From contig JARVLF010000013.1 in the NCBI GenBank assembly GCA_030849465.1, positions 744,001 to 808,000 of the forward strand: 64,000 nt of DNA. The letters run 5' to 3'. Positions 47,240 through 59,104 of the stretch are shown piece by piece (the first letter of the stretch is position 1; each line of letters begins with the position of its first letter). The DNA comes from Moesziomyces globuligerus. Lineage: Eukaryota > Basidiomycota > Ustilaginomycetes > Ustilaginales > Ustilaginaceae. Under the pieces are notes generated by a model. It was not told the origin of the DNA. It was given only the letters and a program-made list of their open reading frames with translations, and ran no database searches. A program made the translations under genes and the position numbers.

Positions 47240-47607
47240 TCCTCGCTCGCTCGCACGCACGTACGCACGCCACAGTCGCAGTGAATGGCAAAAGGATCAC
47301 GACTTGAACTGTATGCTACTTACCTATGGATGCATGTGTGGAGAGAGAGAGAGAGGGGGGGGGGGAGAGATGGGGGAGGAGATGGACAGCTTGTACGTGA
47401 CTTGGGGGAAAAAGACGGGGAGGTCCAGAGCGATGATGTGCGTGTGTGTGGGGCAGGAGGAGGGTATTACATGGATGAGCATTGGCGGGGACAAAATGTA
47501 AAACATGGACAACAGGGGGGATGTTGGAAGACATTGTGTTGGAGGGAGGAAGGGGGGGGGATTAGGCTGTTGGAGCCGGTATGGATTTGTGGTTTGATTT
47601 TTTTTTT
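47240..47607. other. Convergent 3' region with purine tracts
   Basis: The 3' flanks of TRP1 (plus) and KAP95 (minus). It holds a GA repeat running into a G run (about 47338-47366), further G runs near 47551, and a T run just before the KAP95 stop codon. Confidence 0.55.
47338..47366. repeat. GA microsatellite followed by G run
   Basis: About nine GA units run into a run of eleven G then GAGAGA. Likely length-variable. Confidence 0.85.
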
Positions 47608-50235
47608 TTACTTGGAGGCCTTTTTGACCATTTCGCGGGCCCAGGCGGCGGTTTTGCGAGTTTCGGCGCCGTTGCCACGACCTCTGCCAGCCTTTACGAA
47701 TTCGGCTACCCAGGTGGCGGTGAGGAGGAGCTTTAGCTCGCCGTTGGCAAAGGCGCTAGCGAGGTCACCGAGCAGACCGAGAGTACCGCGGATGAGAGCT
47801 TCGCTCGCCTGACTCTGCGTCTGTGCCTGCGCAACGAGCGCGATAAAACCAAACATCCCCTCGACAAAAGGCTGCAAAGCCTCAACCCGATTACCCGCTC
47901 GCATGCCCGAGACCGTACCAACATACGCCTCGCAAATCCCCTCGCGCAGCGAATTGATGTAGTCGATCATATCAAAGTCGTTCGCATCCACCGTCTGAAT
48001 CAACGAAGCCTGCTGCAACACCGACATCCCCATCTGCAGATACTTTTCAAAAGCCGCCCCAATCGCCATGGCAATGTCACCAAAGCACGACAGAATCGGC
48101 GGCTTGACACTGCGGTTGAGCTGCGGCGACTGCAGATTGGCAAACAGCGCGTTCATAAAGTCGTCGCAGTACTTGGCCGAGTTCTCGCCCAGCGCTCGAC
48201 AGATATCCCCAATCAGACCGACGCTGATCGAACACAGCTGGTACTCCTCGTGGTTGCGCAAGCCCTCCACCATGAACGGCAGGAACGCTCCCAGGTACTT
48301 TTCAAAGTCGGCCTCGAACGCCGAGATCACCGCGCCCACGGTGAAGAAGGCATCTTCCAGCACCGTCGGCTGCTTGGCGCCGTTCTGGATGAGCGTCAGC
48401 AGGTTGGTCATGATGCGGTCGCCCAACGCCAGCGTCTCGCGGCCCATGCGGCGCACGCACGCCATGAGCACGCTGCACAGGTTGCCCTGCAGCTCGGCCC
48501 AGTTGTTTCGGTCGTCCATGCCCACCAGCTGGCCCGCCACCTCGTTGAGTTGCTGCTGTCGGTCCAGGATCTGCACCAGCACGCCGCTCGCCTGGTGCAC
48601 GCAGTCGGCCGCGCAGTGGGTCACCGAGCTGGCCAGCGCCTCGTACGCCGAGGTGCGGCTGTTGGACTCGTTCGAGCTGCGTCCGGTCGCCTGGAGCAGG
48701 CTGCCGACGATGCCCTCGAAAAAGGGCGACAGCGGCGTGGTGGCAACGGCGCTCGCATCGCCGCCGTTCTCGTAGGACAGCGCATTCGCACCGAGCTGCT
48801 CGGAGAGGTTCATGATGGCCCAGCAGCAGTTGGTCACGATGCGCGGCTCGTCCTGAAGGCCGAGCACCAGCGCCTGGACGAGCGCCGGCAGATGCACGTC
48901 GGTCTTGATCGAGTCGCAGCAGAGGTCCGAGATGCGACCGAGCGTCCAGGCGGCGGTGTCCTTGACGGCCACGCTCTGGTCGCGCAGCATCTCGATGATG
49001 GTGGGCAGCGCCGACTCGACGAGGGGCGCGAGCGTCTTGCGGTCGGGGCCCTCCATGATGGAGCCGAAGCACATGACGGCGGCTTCGCGCGCATGCCAGT
49101 CCGGGTTCTTGATGTTGCCCTCGACGAAAGGCACGGCCAGACGCACAATGTCGTCGCCGACCACCTGGGCGAGAAGGCCGACGCACGTACCGGCGGCCTT
49201 GGACACGTCCCACTCGTCCTCGTCCGCGTCCTCGTCCTGGGTCTTGAGCAGCTCGAGCAAAACAGGCACGATCTCGGGCAGGGCGATGCGCGCAAAGTTG
49301 TAGCAGGCGCGCTCGGGCTCCTCGCCAAACTCGGCGGCCTCCTCGGCCTCGAGCGCGAGCTCGATCTCCTCGTCGCAGACGGTGGACCAGAACTCGACGG
49401 CCTGGAGGGCCACCTTGGGCTCGGCGTCGCGCATGCCGAGCACGGTGAGGCCAAAGAGGGCCTGCTCCACGTAGAAGCGCATCTTGTCGTAGTAGAGCTG
49501 CATGATGCGAACGAGGCACTCGTAGGCGGCGACCTTGACGGAGATGTTGGAGCTCTGGGTGGCTTCGCAGACCACCTGCATGATGTAGTTGCGCTCGCCG
49601 TCGCGCTCAAAGTTGGCGCGGACGAATTCGAGCGAGTTGTAGAGCGCCTGGAGAGCGGCGAGCTGGACCTCGGGCGAGGGCTCCTCCTTGCGGGCACCCT
49701 GGATGACGGCGGTGAGGATCTCGTTGGACTGGGCGGCCAAGACGTCGGAGCTGATGCCCTCGCAGGTGAAACCGATGGCCTGGAGCGCGGCCTGTCGCAG
49801 ACGCATGTTGGAGGCATCGCCCATGGCGCTCAAGAGCTGGGCGATGAGCTGGTTCCACAGGCCGACGGGAAGCTCGATGGCGGCGATGGCGGCGATGACC
49901 TGGGCCGCCGCCGTGCCGGCGCGATGTTCCTGGCTGCCGAGGGTGGTGAGCACCTTCTGCTTGATGTCATCGCGGCCGGGCTGGGGTAAGAGCGTCCACC
50001 TTGCGGTGTACTCTTCGACACGGGCAGGGTCGCGTGCTGTGAGGGCGTTCTTGACGGCGAGACCGGCGGCGGTTCGGATATGCGAGGGAGACGACTCGTT
50101 GGCGAGCTCGGCGGCGAGCGTGCTCATGTATACGGGATAGCTATCGCGAGCGGCGGTCTCGAGCTTGTGCTCCGCATCGGTACGGATGGCCTGGTCAGGC
50201 GAGAGCGTATTTGTCAAGAGTTGATTGGCATCCAT
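47608..50235 (-). CDS. KAP95: Importin beta-1 (karyopherin beta)
   Basis: The 875-residue protein carries proteins with classical nuclear localisation signals, through importin alpha, across the nuclear pore and is released by Ran-GTP. The frame also has an ATG five codons upstream, but MDANQLLTNTLSPDQAIR matches the family start. The importin-beta N-terminal domain (RTDAEHKLETAARDSYP onward) is followed by HEAT repeats along the whole length, including the acidic stretch DEDADEDEWDVSKAA (about 330-350) that binds importin alpha, and RNNWAELQGNLC. Length matches yeast Kap95 (861). One exon. Confidence 0.96.
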   Translation of the reverse strand: MDANQLLTNTLSPDQAIRTDAEHKLETAARDSYPVYMSTLAAELANESSPSHIRTAAGLAVKNALTARDPARVEEYTARWTLLPQPGRDDIKQKVLTTLGSQEHRAGTAAAQVIAAIAAIELPVGLWNQLIAQLLSAMGDASNMRLRQAALQAIGFTCEGISSDVLAAQSNEILTAVIQGARKEEPSPEVQLAALQALYNSLEFVRANFERDGERNYIMQVVCEATQSSNISVKVAAYECLVRIMQLYYDKMRFYVEQALFGLTVLGMRDAEPKVALQAVEFWSTVCDEEIELALEAEEAAEFGEEPERACYNFARIALPEIVPVLLELLKTQDEDADEDEWDVSKAAGTCVGLLAQVVGDDIVRLAVPFVEGNIKNPDWHAREAAVMCFGSIMEGPDRKTLAPLVESALPTIIEMLRDQSVAVKDTAAWTLGRISDLCCDSIKTDVHLPALVQALVLGLQDEPRIVTNCCWAIMNLSEQLGANALSYENGGDASAVATTPLSPFFEGIVGSLLQATGRSSNESNSRTSAYEALASSVTHCAADCVHQASGVLVQILDRQQQLNEVAGQLVGMDDRNNWAELQGNLCSVLMACVRRMGRETLALGDRIMTNLLTLIQNGAKQPTVLEDAFFTVGAVISAFEADFEKYLGAFLPFMVEGLRNHEEYQLCSISVGLIGDICRALGENSAKYCDDFMNALFANLQSPQLNRSVKPPILSCFGDIAMAIGAAFEKYLQMGMSVLQQASLIQTVDANDFDMIDYINSLREGICEAYVGTVSGMRAGNRVEALQPFVEGMFGFIALVAQAQTQSQASEALIRGTLGLLGDLASAFANGELKLLLTATWVAEFVKAGRGRGNGAETRKTAAWAREMVKKASK

Positions 50236-50916
50236 GGTTGGAGAGAGCAAGGGCGACTGCGTTCGAGTCCAGTCGCAAAGAATCGGAGCGATGGCAGACG
50301 GGGGCGAGAGTGGCTGGGAGCTAGCCCAGGCGTCCAGGCGTGCAGGCGTAGCGACCGGACGAAGAGGGAAGCGTGCGTCGAAGCGCAGCGATGGCGAGGA
50401 AGAGAAATGGGAAGAAAGAGGAGGGGGGGAAAGTGTGAGAGATCAAGATGGTCAACGAAGAGCAGCGAACACTGGGCTGGGCAGCGGCAAGCAAAGTAGC
50501 ACGAGCGGCTGAGGTGCGAACTTTTTGGTGTTGATCTCAGACTCGAGCGGGCGTGCTCGCCGCCTCGCCGCCTCGCCGCCTCGCGCTTGGCTTCGCACCC
50601 AGCAGCGAGCAGCCACTCACGCACGCACGCACTCTTGCGCCTCAGCATCTCGTCGACGGCCGCGCTGCACTCGCCCGATACGCCCACGCCCACGCCGTCC
50701 CGCTAGCCTCGGATCTGATCACGTAATCCCACTTAAGCAATTCGCCTCGGTCCCTGGCCACGCGCATCTCGCTTCTCGGCCAGGGTCCTGGCTCCTCCAC
50801 TTTTCTCGCGCTGACCTTTGATTGCCCGAGCAGTCTCCATCACCACCACCATGCATCCGCCATCCGCCTAGCCTCACACGTAGCGGCGCTCACCACGCAC
50901 TGCGTCAAAGCTCAGC
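50236..50916. other. Divergent promoter region
   Basis: It separates KAP95 (minus) from the NTPase gene (plus). A CTCGCCGC tandem lies at about 50564-50588. A minus-strand frame at 50905-51135 has an acidic, protein-like end but no family. Confidence 0.45.
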
Positions 50917-53900
50917 ATGAGTGACGGTTGCCGGCTCGTCGCGGTCGTCCAGTCGCTGCTCGGCCGTGATGTCATCTTCGTCCGAGTCGTAGACACGGTC
51001 TGCGACACAACATGCACCAGAGGACGTCGCCTCAGCGCCTCCCTCCATCTGCTCTACGACCTTGAGGAGCATTTGCGCCAGATCGGCGCCGAGCGGCGCT
51101 GCGATCACCCTCCCGCGGATGCGGTCACAGGTCACAGGAACCGCGCCACGCCGCGCTCGCCGTGCTCAGCACACCAAATTTGGCTTTCCAACGCGCAGCT
51201 AGCGCCAATCTGCTCACCTGATCATCTCATCAACCAGATCGATAGCCACTCCTCTCAACTTCAAGCCCTATTCTCCGCGACACCATCCGAAGACAACGCC
51301 ACCCTGGTCGATGTTGTTCTTCATCTCATCTCCTTTGCCTTCCCCGCGCGCTCCGAGAGCGCACAGTGGGCTCACGCCGTCAACACCAAGGCCCAGGTGC
51401 AGATCGACTTTAGCAAGCCCTTTCACGGCACCGCTGTAGCCGCCCTCCAGCTTAAAATCATCGAGTCCAACGCCTACGCTACACTCCACCCGGATGTAAT
51501 TTACGCAAAGACCTTTGATATCCTCCAGTCGTCCGGTACGGGCAAGACAAAGCTTGCTGTACAGCTCTCGGCCTTTCAGGCCGGCTTGCTCGTCTGCGTC
51601 CGCTCGCAGGCCTTCTTCACCTCGAGCGCAAGCGCCTCGTTCCCGCCCATCGATGCGCAGGTGGCCACCTACTTCAAGCAAGCTGCAAAAGCACCATCGT
51701 CGTCGCTCGCCTACAACCTCGTCGCCGCCTGGATCGGCGCCTACTTTTCTGTGCTGGCCGACTACCTTGCAAAGCTCATGCGCCGCAGCCCCTGCTTTGA
51801 GCTAAGCGGCGACCGCTTCCGCTGCGTCCATGACAATGTCGCCGCTTGCTGGTCCAGTATCGTCTATGCACTCGCCCTCGCCATCCACCGCGGCCCCGAC
51901 TTCATTGAGCATTACTCGTTCTTCCAAACTACCTCTACCGCCGCAGAGAACTCATTTCTCCAGTGCCGCCACTCGCACGTCGATCCCGAGCGCGACCCGG
52001 ACTCGTCCTTCGAGGCGCCAGTCGACGAGCCTGTGATGCCCTTTCGCACACGCCTGCTCGACCAAATCACCAACAAGGCAAAGCAGATCTACGACTCGTC
52101 TGGTCCGCTCAAGCATCACTCGCCGCAGCCCGAGAGGGAGGCACGAGGGGCCGCCCCTCATCAAGTCTCACCTCGATCAACTTGAGCAGCTCCTCCCAAT
52201 CCAACTGCAGCGCAGCCATTTCTTCTTCCTCGTCATCGACGAGGTCTCTGAGATCATCGAACTCCTCCCGATCATCCGCAGGCTGTGGCGCGAGGCCGAG
52301 CCGCGGTCAACGTGGCTCATGATGATCGACACGGATTCCAGCATTACCCAACTCGCTGACGATCAGGTCGTCAGGGGCTCATCACGCCTCGGCGAAAGCC
52401 AGAACAAGGTCGTTGTGCCCCCTTTCTATCACCTGCCCTTCGATGTGCTTTTTAAGCACGAGTGCGAGCGTCTCGCTGAGGCCCTTCGAGCGGGCAGTCT
52501 TACCCACGGGGAGCTCGTCAATGTCTTGTGCTATTATGGCAGGCCGCTGTGGAACACGGAGCTCTACCTTGATTGCGATAGCGCTGGCAACCACGTGCGG
52601 CCTCACCTCGTCAACCTCCTTCGCAAGTTGCTTGTCCCTCGTTTCGGAACGACGCAATTATGGCCCGGACAAGGCGACGTGGACAGCTTCGACACCATCA
52701 TGGCCGCCGCAGGACAGCGACTCCCGCTCCATTTCGTCGCCCACCAGGACGCGCGGCTGACGAGCACCGACGACGAAGCCAATATCGTCGAGAAGAGGAC
52801 CGCTTTCCTGCAGAAACAGGTCGCGAAGCATTTGCGCGTCGTCAGCAAAGTGCACAGCACCGGCCACTTTGTCACTACGACGCCCTCGGAGCCCGCGCTC
52901 TCGCTCGCCGTCGCCTCGCTCTTCCGTGGAGATGAGCGACAGGCGGTCGAGCAGTGCGCTCAGCGCTGGTCCGACGTGGTTGGGGTGCTGGCAGGCGCGC
53001 ACCGCAGCGTCGGCCTCATGCTCGGCGAAGAAGGCGAGGAGTGCGTGCGATTCATCTGCTGCCTCACCGCCGACCTGGTTGCTGCGGCCCGCGTCAGCAA
53101 GGTATACAAGCAGCAAAGCCTGCCACCTGCAAACTACGTCCGCTTCCAGGCGCAGTGCGACCCCATCCGCCTCGGCGACTGGCTCGCAGAGCTGCTCGGC
53201 CCCGACACCCTCGGCGAGGAGCTGACATCGTGGGCCGCCGATTACTACCTAAACTTCACGCATTTCGTCAAGCTCAGCGCAGGAATACCGTCGGGGAAGA
53301 TGGACACCATGCTGCTTGTTGAGCACTGGTGGCGCCAGGTGGCCTTTCAGGGCGTGAGCAAGCAGGAGGGCTGGGATTTGCTGATCCCCATCTACCGCTC
53401 GCTCGGGCGCGCGCCCGCGGATTCGGACGCGTTTGATGCAGCCCAGCTGTCCTACGTCGCAATCCAGGTGAAGAATCGCCGCAGTCCTGTGGTGGCTACG
53501 AAGTGCTTTGGGCCTTACCACACCGCCGGAGCGGACGGCGGCGGCCAAGTCAGGCTGCAGCCGGACTGCCTCGAGATGTCCTTCGACCTGCGCTCTCCCT
53601 CGGCGCCGACCAAGGTGAACAAGTACGCGAGGGTCGATGGGGCCAAGATCGGGGACGAGTCGGTGCGTCCGAGCAGGTGTATGCACGTGACGGTGAGCGG
53701 GACGAGCGTTCGCGAGCTTCCGGTCATGGCGAAGCTGAGCGACACAGCGCGCGCAGAGCTGAACATGCTCTTCGCTTTCGACGAGTCGAGTCTCGAAACC
53801 AAGTGGCGGTCGCTCGTCCAGCAGAGCCACGACCGGGTCGACATGCACGAGACGCTAGACCTCTACTCGGGCCTTTCACGTCTCTATCTCTCGGAGGGCG

Positions 53901-54022
53901 CCAGGGCCCGCGCGGGAAAGCGGCACCGAGGGCCGACACGCTCACCCAGCCTACACTCCGGCGCGGATCAAGGTGGGCCAAGCGACGAGCAGCCGCCCAG
54001 GATCCGCAGAGCTTTGCCTTGA
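50917..54022 (+). pseudogene. P-loop NTPase gene of a fungal orphan family, broken by a frameshift
   Basis: Two frames make up one protein. The first (50917-52185) has a Walker A motif LQSSGTGKTKLAVQLS coded at about 51520-51565, followed by LLVCVRSQAF and FPPIDAQV. The second (its first ATG at 52319, but reading open from at least 52140) contains the Walker B motif FFFLVIDEVSEI coded at about 52219-52254, and then a long C-terminal region to 54022. QSSGTGK with this spacing is typical of a basidiomycete orphan family related to NTPases of crinkler-type effector systems. The shift of frame occurs near 52120-52160, where GAGGGG (to 52150) is a likely slip site; no intron fits. It is either a pseudogene, a sequencing error or a frameshift site. 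The N-terminal start is not settled. Confidence 0.6.
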
Positions 54023-54909
54023 ACCGGTCATATCGCAACACCGTCATTTTCAGTTCTTCAGCCAGGCCCACTTCTTCGATCATCGCACTTTCCGCCCTTG
54101 AGCCCCCATTAGCTGTTGGCTTCCTCGCATTTCGCATCTCGCATCTCGCATTTGGCATCTCGCATCTCGCATCTCGCATTTCGCATCTCGCATTTCGCAC
54201 GCATGTTCATACCCGACGAATCCGACTGTTCAGCAATCAGCATGGTGTGATCGGAGATAGTGTTTCGGCTCGTAGAGGAGCGTGTCCGTAGGTGTGCGTG
54301 TCCGGGCGATGCTGACAGGCGCGATTCATGTCAGGAGTGGCCTGGATGATGATGACAGTGATTGCGCTGTGGGTAGGGCTCTCGTGCTTGTGCAGGAAGG
54401 CCTAGGACGTCCGAATGCAGCACAGCGCAGCACCGCCCAGCACCGCCACAAGTTGCATCCTGTCGCTGGGACCCAAAAGCTGGAACGCGAGACATGTCGT
54501 GTCAACGCCTCATCACCGAAACACGCGACCACCAGCGTCGCAGACGACTTGGCACGCATGCTCGTGTGTGAGAGACGTCTTGTCAATCAAAAACTCTCTA
54601 ACTCCTCCTGCCCATCAAAGCAAAGTCGCCGGACTGCAACGCAAGGTCCAAAAGTCGTTGCAATCTTCCAGGCTACACAAGGCACAGACCACCCCGCTTC
54701 CACTCGTTTCGGGATGCCTAACGTGCGCACGAGCTTCGCAGGATTGAAACTCCCCGGCTCGCTGACTTTATCGACCACCCGGAACGGTATGATGGCACTT
54801 TTTCGCAATGTGATCATGTAGAGAGAAGGCAAGCACGCCCACGCGGCTCTGGCGTGGCAAGCCAGCGGATTGGATTAGACTACAGGGAAGGAGCGTGGAG
54901 CGATTTGAA
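54023..54909. other. Convergent 3' region with heptamer repeats
   Basis: The NTPase gene (plus) and the sugar transporter (minus) converge. It contains the heptamer array listed separately. Short frames here have no domain. Confidence 0.5.
54127..54199. repeat. Tandem heptamer GCATYTC
   Basis: About ten consecutive copies of GCATCTC or GCATTTC with one degenerate unit (GCATTTG), spanning about 73 bases. It is just downstream of the NTPase stop codon. Confidence 0.9.
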
Positions 54910-56541
54910 CTACTTGGATAGGGAGGTGGTGACCGCGAGGCTGCTCTTCTTCTCGACGCTGATCAGACCGACTGCCTGGGTGTCGCCGTCGAGATTCGAA
55001 GCGTCTTCGGCTGCAAGCGGCTCGGCGAGGCGACTGAACTCGTACTGCGACCAGCGCCATGCGGGGATGCGATTGGTATACAGCTGGTCGATCTCGGCAA
55101 ACGTCCGCCCGCGCGTCTCGGGAAGCAGGAAGAAGGCGAGCAGCGTGATGACGAGCATGCATCCGCCAAAGATGAGGTACGCCTTGGCGGCGAGGTTGCC
55201 AGCATCGCTCGCGGTGATCTGCGGCAAGGCCAGCGTGGTCACCACCGCCGTCGCCTGGCCCCAACCGATGGCGTACGACATGGTATAGTTGCGCAGCCGC
55301 TGCGTAGGCAGCTCGGACGGCATGAGCAGCGAGATCGAGTAGAAGCACAGCGTCCAGAAAAAGTTGAACACCATCGCCAGCGCCGAGATCGCCTTGGCCA
55401 CATTGGCGCTGCCCGCGTAAAACGCGAGCCCGCCCGCCGCAAAATCGATCGCCGTCAGCACCACAAAGCCGGGCAAAGCCAACGACCTGCGTCCCACCTT
55501 TTCGAGCGCAACGATGGCGAGCGCAGCGCCCACCACCTGGCAAACGTACGCATAGACGGTGAGCACAAACGGGTCGCCCAGGCCCAACTGCGTCAGAAAG
55601 ACGGTGGCGTACGTGGTGCTGAGGATGATGCCGCTGATCTGGTTGAGCGAGAAGAACGAGCCAGCGACCATGGTGCGCAGCAGCTGCTTGCGGCTGAAGA
55701 TGTCGGTGAACTTGGTGTCCTTGGTCAGACTGCGGCGTTCCTGCTCGGCACGCACAATGTCCTGCAGCTCTTGCTCGATCTCGGCGTTCGAGACCGGCCT
55801 GACGCGCTTGAGCGCCGCGCGCGCTTCGCCGATGCGTCCCTTCTGCACGCACCACACTGGCGATTCCGGCAGGAAGGGCGTGGGCACGAGCAGCAGGAAG
55901 GGCAACGCCGCCTGCACGGCGAGCGGAACCTTGAACTTGCGCGTGTCGGTGTAGTTCTTGTCCGATGCCCAGCAGCAGATGGCTGCCATGAGATTGGCGA
56001 GGATGGTGAGCAGGTTGGAGCTAGCCACAGCGCCGCCACGGATGCTGGTCGGCACCACGTCTGCCAGGTAGAGCGGTCCGATGGACAGCGCGCAGCCGTA
56101 AGCCAAGCCGTTCATGACACGCCCGAGGATGAATGCGGCGAGGTTGGGCGACCACAGCTGGAGTTGGGTGGAGGGGATGCTGAACATGTACGCTGCGCAG
56201 AGCGCCCACTTGCGGCCGAGTCTGTCCTGAGCGTACGGCGAGAGGAGCGCTCCGACGATGGTGCCGATGAGCGGTATCGAAAAGATCATCGACTGATGGC
56301 TGGCGGTGAAGGTGTAGTCGCGCGTCTCGCGGTTGAGCCCCTGGTACTTTTTGACAAACTCGGGCATGGCAGCCAGCGGGCTCATGAGCGAGTTCTCCAA
56401 GCCATACGTGGCACCGCTGAGAGCGATGGTGATGACGGTCACCAGGACCGACATGCTCCACACCCGTGGCTGTGGAGCGAGGCTCGAGCCGATCGAAGTG
56501 ATCATCGTGAGCGATCTAGCCGGAGGCGCGTCCGTAGTCAT
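54910..56541 (-). CDS. MFS sugar transporter
   Basis: A 543-residue member of the sugar porter family, a plasma membrane permease with 12 expected transmembrane helices and both termini inside. Visible signatures are RLGRK between helices 2 and 3 (107-111), LPESPVW before the central loop (about 225), VGRRSLAL between helices 8 and 9, and PETRGRTF (474-481) after helix 12. The substrate cannot be read from the sequence; hexoses or a disaccharide are the usual guesses, and the family includes maltose- and quinate-like permeases. A single exon. Start: the first ATG; a second Met at residue 13 is possible. Confidence 0.93.
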   Translation of the reverse strand: MTTDAPPARSLTMITSIGSSLAPQPRVWSMSVLVTVITIALSGATYGLENSLMSPLAAMPEFVKKYQGLNRETRDYTFTASHQSMIFSIPLIGTIVGALLSPYAQDRLGRKWALCAAYMFSIPSTQLQLWSPNLAAFILGRVMNGLAYGCALSIGPLYLADVVPTSIRGGAVASSNLLTILANLMAAICCWASDKNYTDTRKFKVPLAVQAALPFLLLVPTPFLPESPVWCVQKGRIGEARAALKRVRPVSNAEIEQELQDIVRAEQERRSLTKDTKFTDIFSRKQLLRTMVAGSFFSLNQISGIILSTTYATVFLTQLGLGDPFVLTVYAYVCQVVGAALAIVALEKVGRRSLALPGFVVLTAIDFAAGGLAFYAGSANVAKAISALAMVFNFFWTLCFYSISLLMPSELPTQRLRNYTMSYAIGWGQATAVVTTLALPQITASDAGNLAAKAYLIFGGCMLVITLLAFFLLPETRGRTFAEIDQLYTNRIPAWRWSQYEFSRLAEPLAAEDASNLDGDTQAVGLISVEKKSSLAVTTSLSK

Positions 56542-57383
56542 AGCGAGATTGGCTAAAGACGGAAGAAAGCCGGACAGGCATGTGAGAGGCCCTGGCAGAG
56601 CGGAAAGGAGAGCGAAGAGGACGGGAAAGCCAAGCCTCGAGAGTTGGAGGCGCTCGCATTAAAGGTCACCGGTGAAGCGAGGCGAGATGGCGCAGACGGA
56701 TCCTGTGCTGGAAAAAAAAAGGCAAGGCTGCATGCCAGTACGGACGAAGCAGCGCTATGAGAGGGTGGGTCGCATGTCCCACCACCCAGGACCAGAGAGA
56801 AATCCCAAGCGGCTGGCGCAAATGAAATGCAGATGAGGTGCCCAAACAACCTCTGCGGTGGCAACGGAGCGTCGTCTGAGAAGGTGTGAAATAAGCCCGA
56901 CACGCTAACGCCTACACGGCAGCCATTGCGCACGCAGGCAGGCGTGATTCGAGGATGGTGGTGGTGGTGGTGGTGTTGCAGAGCCCAACTCCGACGACGG
57001 GGGTTGCCGCCTCGGAGAATTGTGCCAGACGCCACACCAACTCAGCAGACGCATCTGCTCCGCCTTGCATCCCAGCTGTCATTCTGTGGGCCCCGCAATC
57101 CGCCTGTTCGCCTCTGCAGTCGCCCGGTGCCGTTTGCTTGCCAGGCTTTCATTTTCGGCCAACGCGCATTTCAAGGAAAAAAAAGCCCATCGTGTTAGCT
57201 GAAAGGCTTAACAAATTTCGTCGAGCTCGCCGGAAGGATCGATGTCCGAATGTTGAGCATCCTGGCTTGGGATCGCGCGTAGTAACGTTCTCGTCCTGTC
57301 TCTCGATATTCTTAACAGGCTTAGGCTTAGGTACAAAGCGGTCGTTCTGCCAGGCACAGGTACAAGTGCCTGAATTGAGACGG
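56542..57383. other. Intergenic region between two minus-strand genes
   Basis: It is the promoter of the sugar transporter and the 3' flank of the CBP4 gene. A short GGT repeat is at about 56956-56975. An open frame of the CBP4 region that continues left of 57384 is not coding after splicing. Confidence 0.5.
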
Positions 57384-58239
57384 TCAGATCCGAGGCGGCG
57401 GCGTCGAGTCGCGCGCTGCCGCGCCTGCCGCCCAGACTGGAGCCGAATCGTCCTGCTCTTGCGCTCTCTGGTTTTCGGCGAGAAATGAGGGAGGAGCGTT
57501 AGATTGGACGCATGCTTACGCGCCGAATCGTGAGCCTGAATACGCACCTTGAGCTGTTCTGCGTATGCCGCCTTGCGTTGGGCCGCCTGGCGCTGCGCGT
57601 CCACCTGACGCTTGAGGTCCGGCGACAGAGCCTGTTGGGGGCAACGCGCGATAAGCATCGGCGTGTGCGTGAAGGTGAACGAAGCACGGTGGGCGTGGGC
57701 ATGGACGCATGCCAAGACCAAAATGCGCATGTGCATGGATCAAAGGGAACGGCGTATAAGATCCAAAGCGGAGCGGGCCGGTCGACAAAGCAAGCGCAAA
57801 GTGAAGCATCGAAGGGCAACGAAAGAATCGAGGCGAACGAACGGAACAAAAGACGTCAAAGGGGAGATTGAGCGTGAGTGTCATGCGCACCAATGCGGCG
57901 GAACAAAGGTGACAAAGCGTCCACAGTGGCGTTGGGCAGCGCCGCCACTTACATCGTAGAACTGCTGGTCCGTAGGGGTGGTGGCTGTGTTGTTGCAGTC
58001 ATGCAAGGTATCATAGGAAGCAATGTCAGAGTTGGCTGGCCTGTGGTGACTCCCACGCAAGCGCATACGCAGCAAGATGCACAAGCGTCCACAGCCCGAA
58101 AAGGAAAGGGGACGAGCACCGGAACAAAGGGGTGCGCCGAGCGGATGAGAGGAGCCGACGAACCTTTCATAATAGCGTAGCCCACCGCGATAGTGCCCAG
58201 ACCACCGATGATGGCTCGTGGCCAAGGAGAACCCGACAT
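57384..58239 (-). CDS. CBP4: Cbp4-like assembly factor of respiratory complex III
   Basis: Four small exons can be joined in frame: 58164-58239, 57953-57984, 57548-57631 and 57384-57467, separated by introns of 179, 321 and 80 bases with donors GTTCGT, GTAAGT and GTGCGT and CAG acceptors; the last intron has a CTAAC branch site. The product has 91 residues: MSGSPWPRAIIGGLGT with a single membrane helix (about 8-24), ATTPTDQQFYD, a charged helix DLKRQVDAQRQAAQRK, and a C-terminal DDSAPVW. This matches the layout of Cbp4, an inner-membrane protein that helps cytochrome b join complex III, including the TTPTDEQ-like and DDPIW-like stretches. It is the smallest spliced gene in the window. Confidence 0.75.
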
Positions 58240-59104
58240 GTCGTTGCGTGAGAGAGTGTGTGTGTGAAAAAGGCGAGCGTTGGCGCTGTGGATGAAGAGA
58301 CGGAACGAGCGAGAAGCTTTTTCCGTGTCGTTTTGAGTCTCGAAAGTGGCTCCGGTGGGGCGAGGCGGTGTGCACTGAGCCGAGTCGAGTCAGATGGCGC
58401 AGATCTTTGCGGCGCTACCAGAACAATGGAGCAGGGCTCGCGCCGACAAGTGGATCTGCCCGGGCAGAGCAGAACAAAGGCAATGGTGGATCCGTCGGAG
58501 GCGGCTTGGTGACAATAGTCTCGGCTCCCGAAGTTCGACTTTTCTTGCAGCAAAAGATCCCTTTGAGAGTTGACCAAAGAGAAGCGGTGGGAATGAGATT
58601 AATGCAGAGGGTGGTGGGAGTAAAGTTGGACAAAGGGACTCTTGCTTGCGTTCCAGAGCGTGCACAGGGCGCCTCATCCACCCGAGGGCCGTCTTGGAGT
58701 TCTGTAACCTAACCTCGCAGGCGAGCGAGCGAGGTCGAGTGACCCTTTGTTCCTGCCCGCAGTCACCGACGGAAGCCCGCAGGCGACCCGAGCTTGGCCA
58801 ATTCCTGAGGCAGATTCTGGTCAGCAGCGAATAATGTGGAGGGTTGAGCGTCGTCGAGATTTGTTAGGACAGAAGAGTCAACACAGCCGCGGAAAAGTCA
58901 ATTCGGATGCAGACTGCCCCGCCGATCTCGGCGAGTTCCCGATCGAGAAGCCCCACGACGAGAAGAAAAGGTCCGGTATGACACCAGGCACGGATTTTAG
59001 GTTCAGTTGGACGTCGACACCCTTGGCTTCCTCCCTCCACCCCTGCGTCTTCCTCGTCGTCTCACAACGAAGGCTCGCCTCGGTAGAGGATCATCGGCCT
59101 CAGT
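58240..59104. other. Divergent promoter region of CBP4 and pan1
   Basis: About 865 bases between divergent genes, with one perfect pheromone response element (58630) and one near match at 58741. No gene is seen. Confidence 0.5.
58630..58638 (+). promoter_or_regulatory. Pheromone response element outside the a locus
   Basis: ACAAAGGGA, identical to the Prf1-binding element of U. maydis. It is between CBP4 and pan1, away from the receptor. One isolated copy could be chance in 64 kb. Confidence 0.35.
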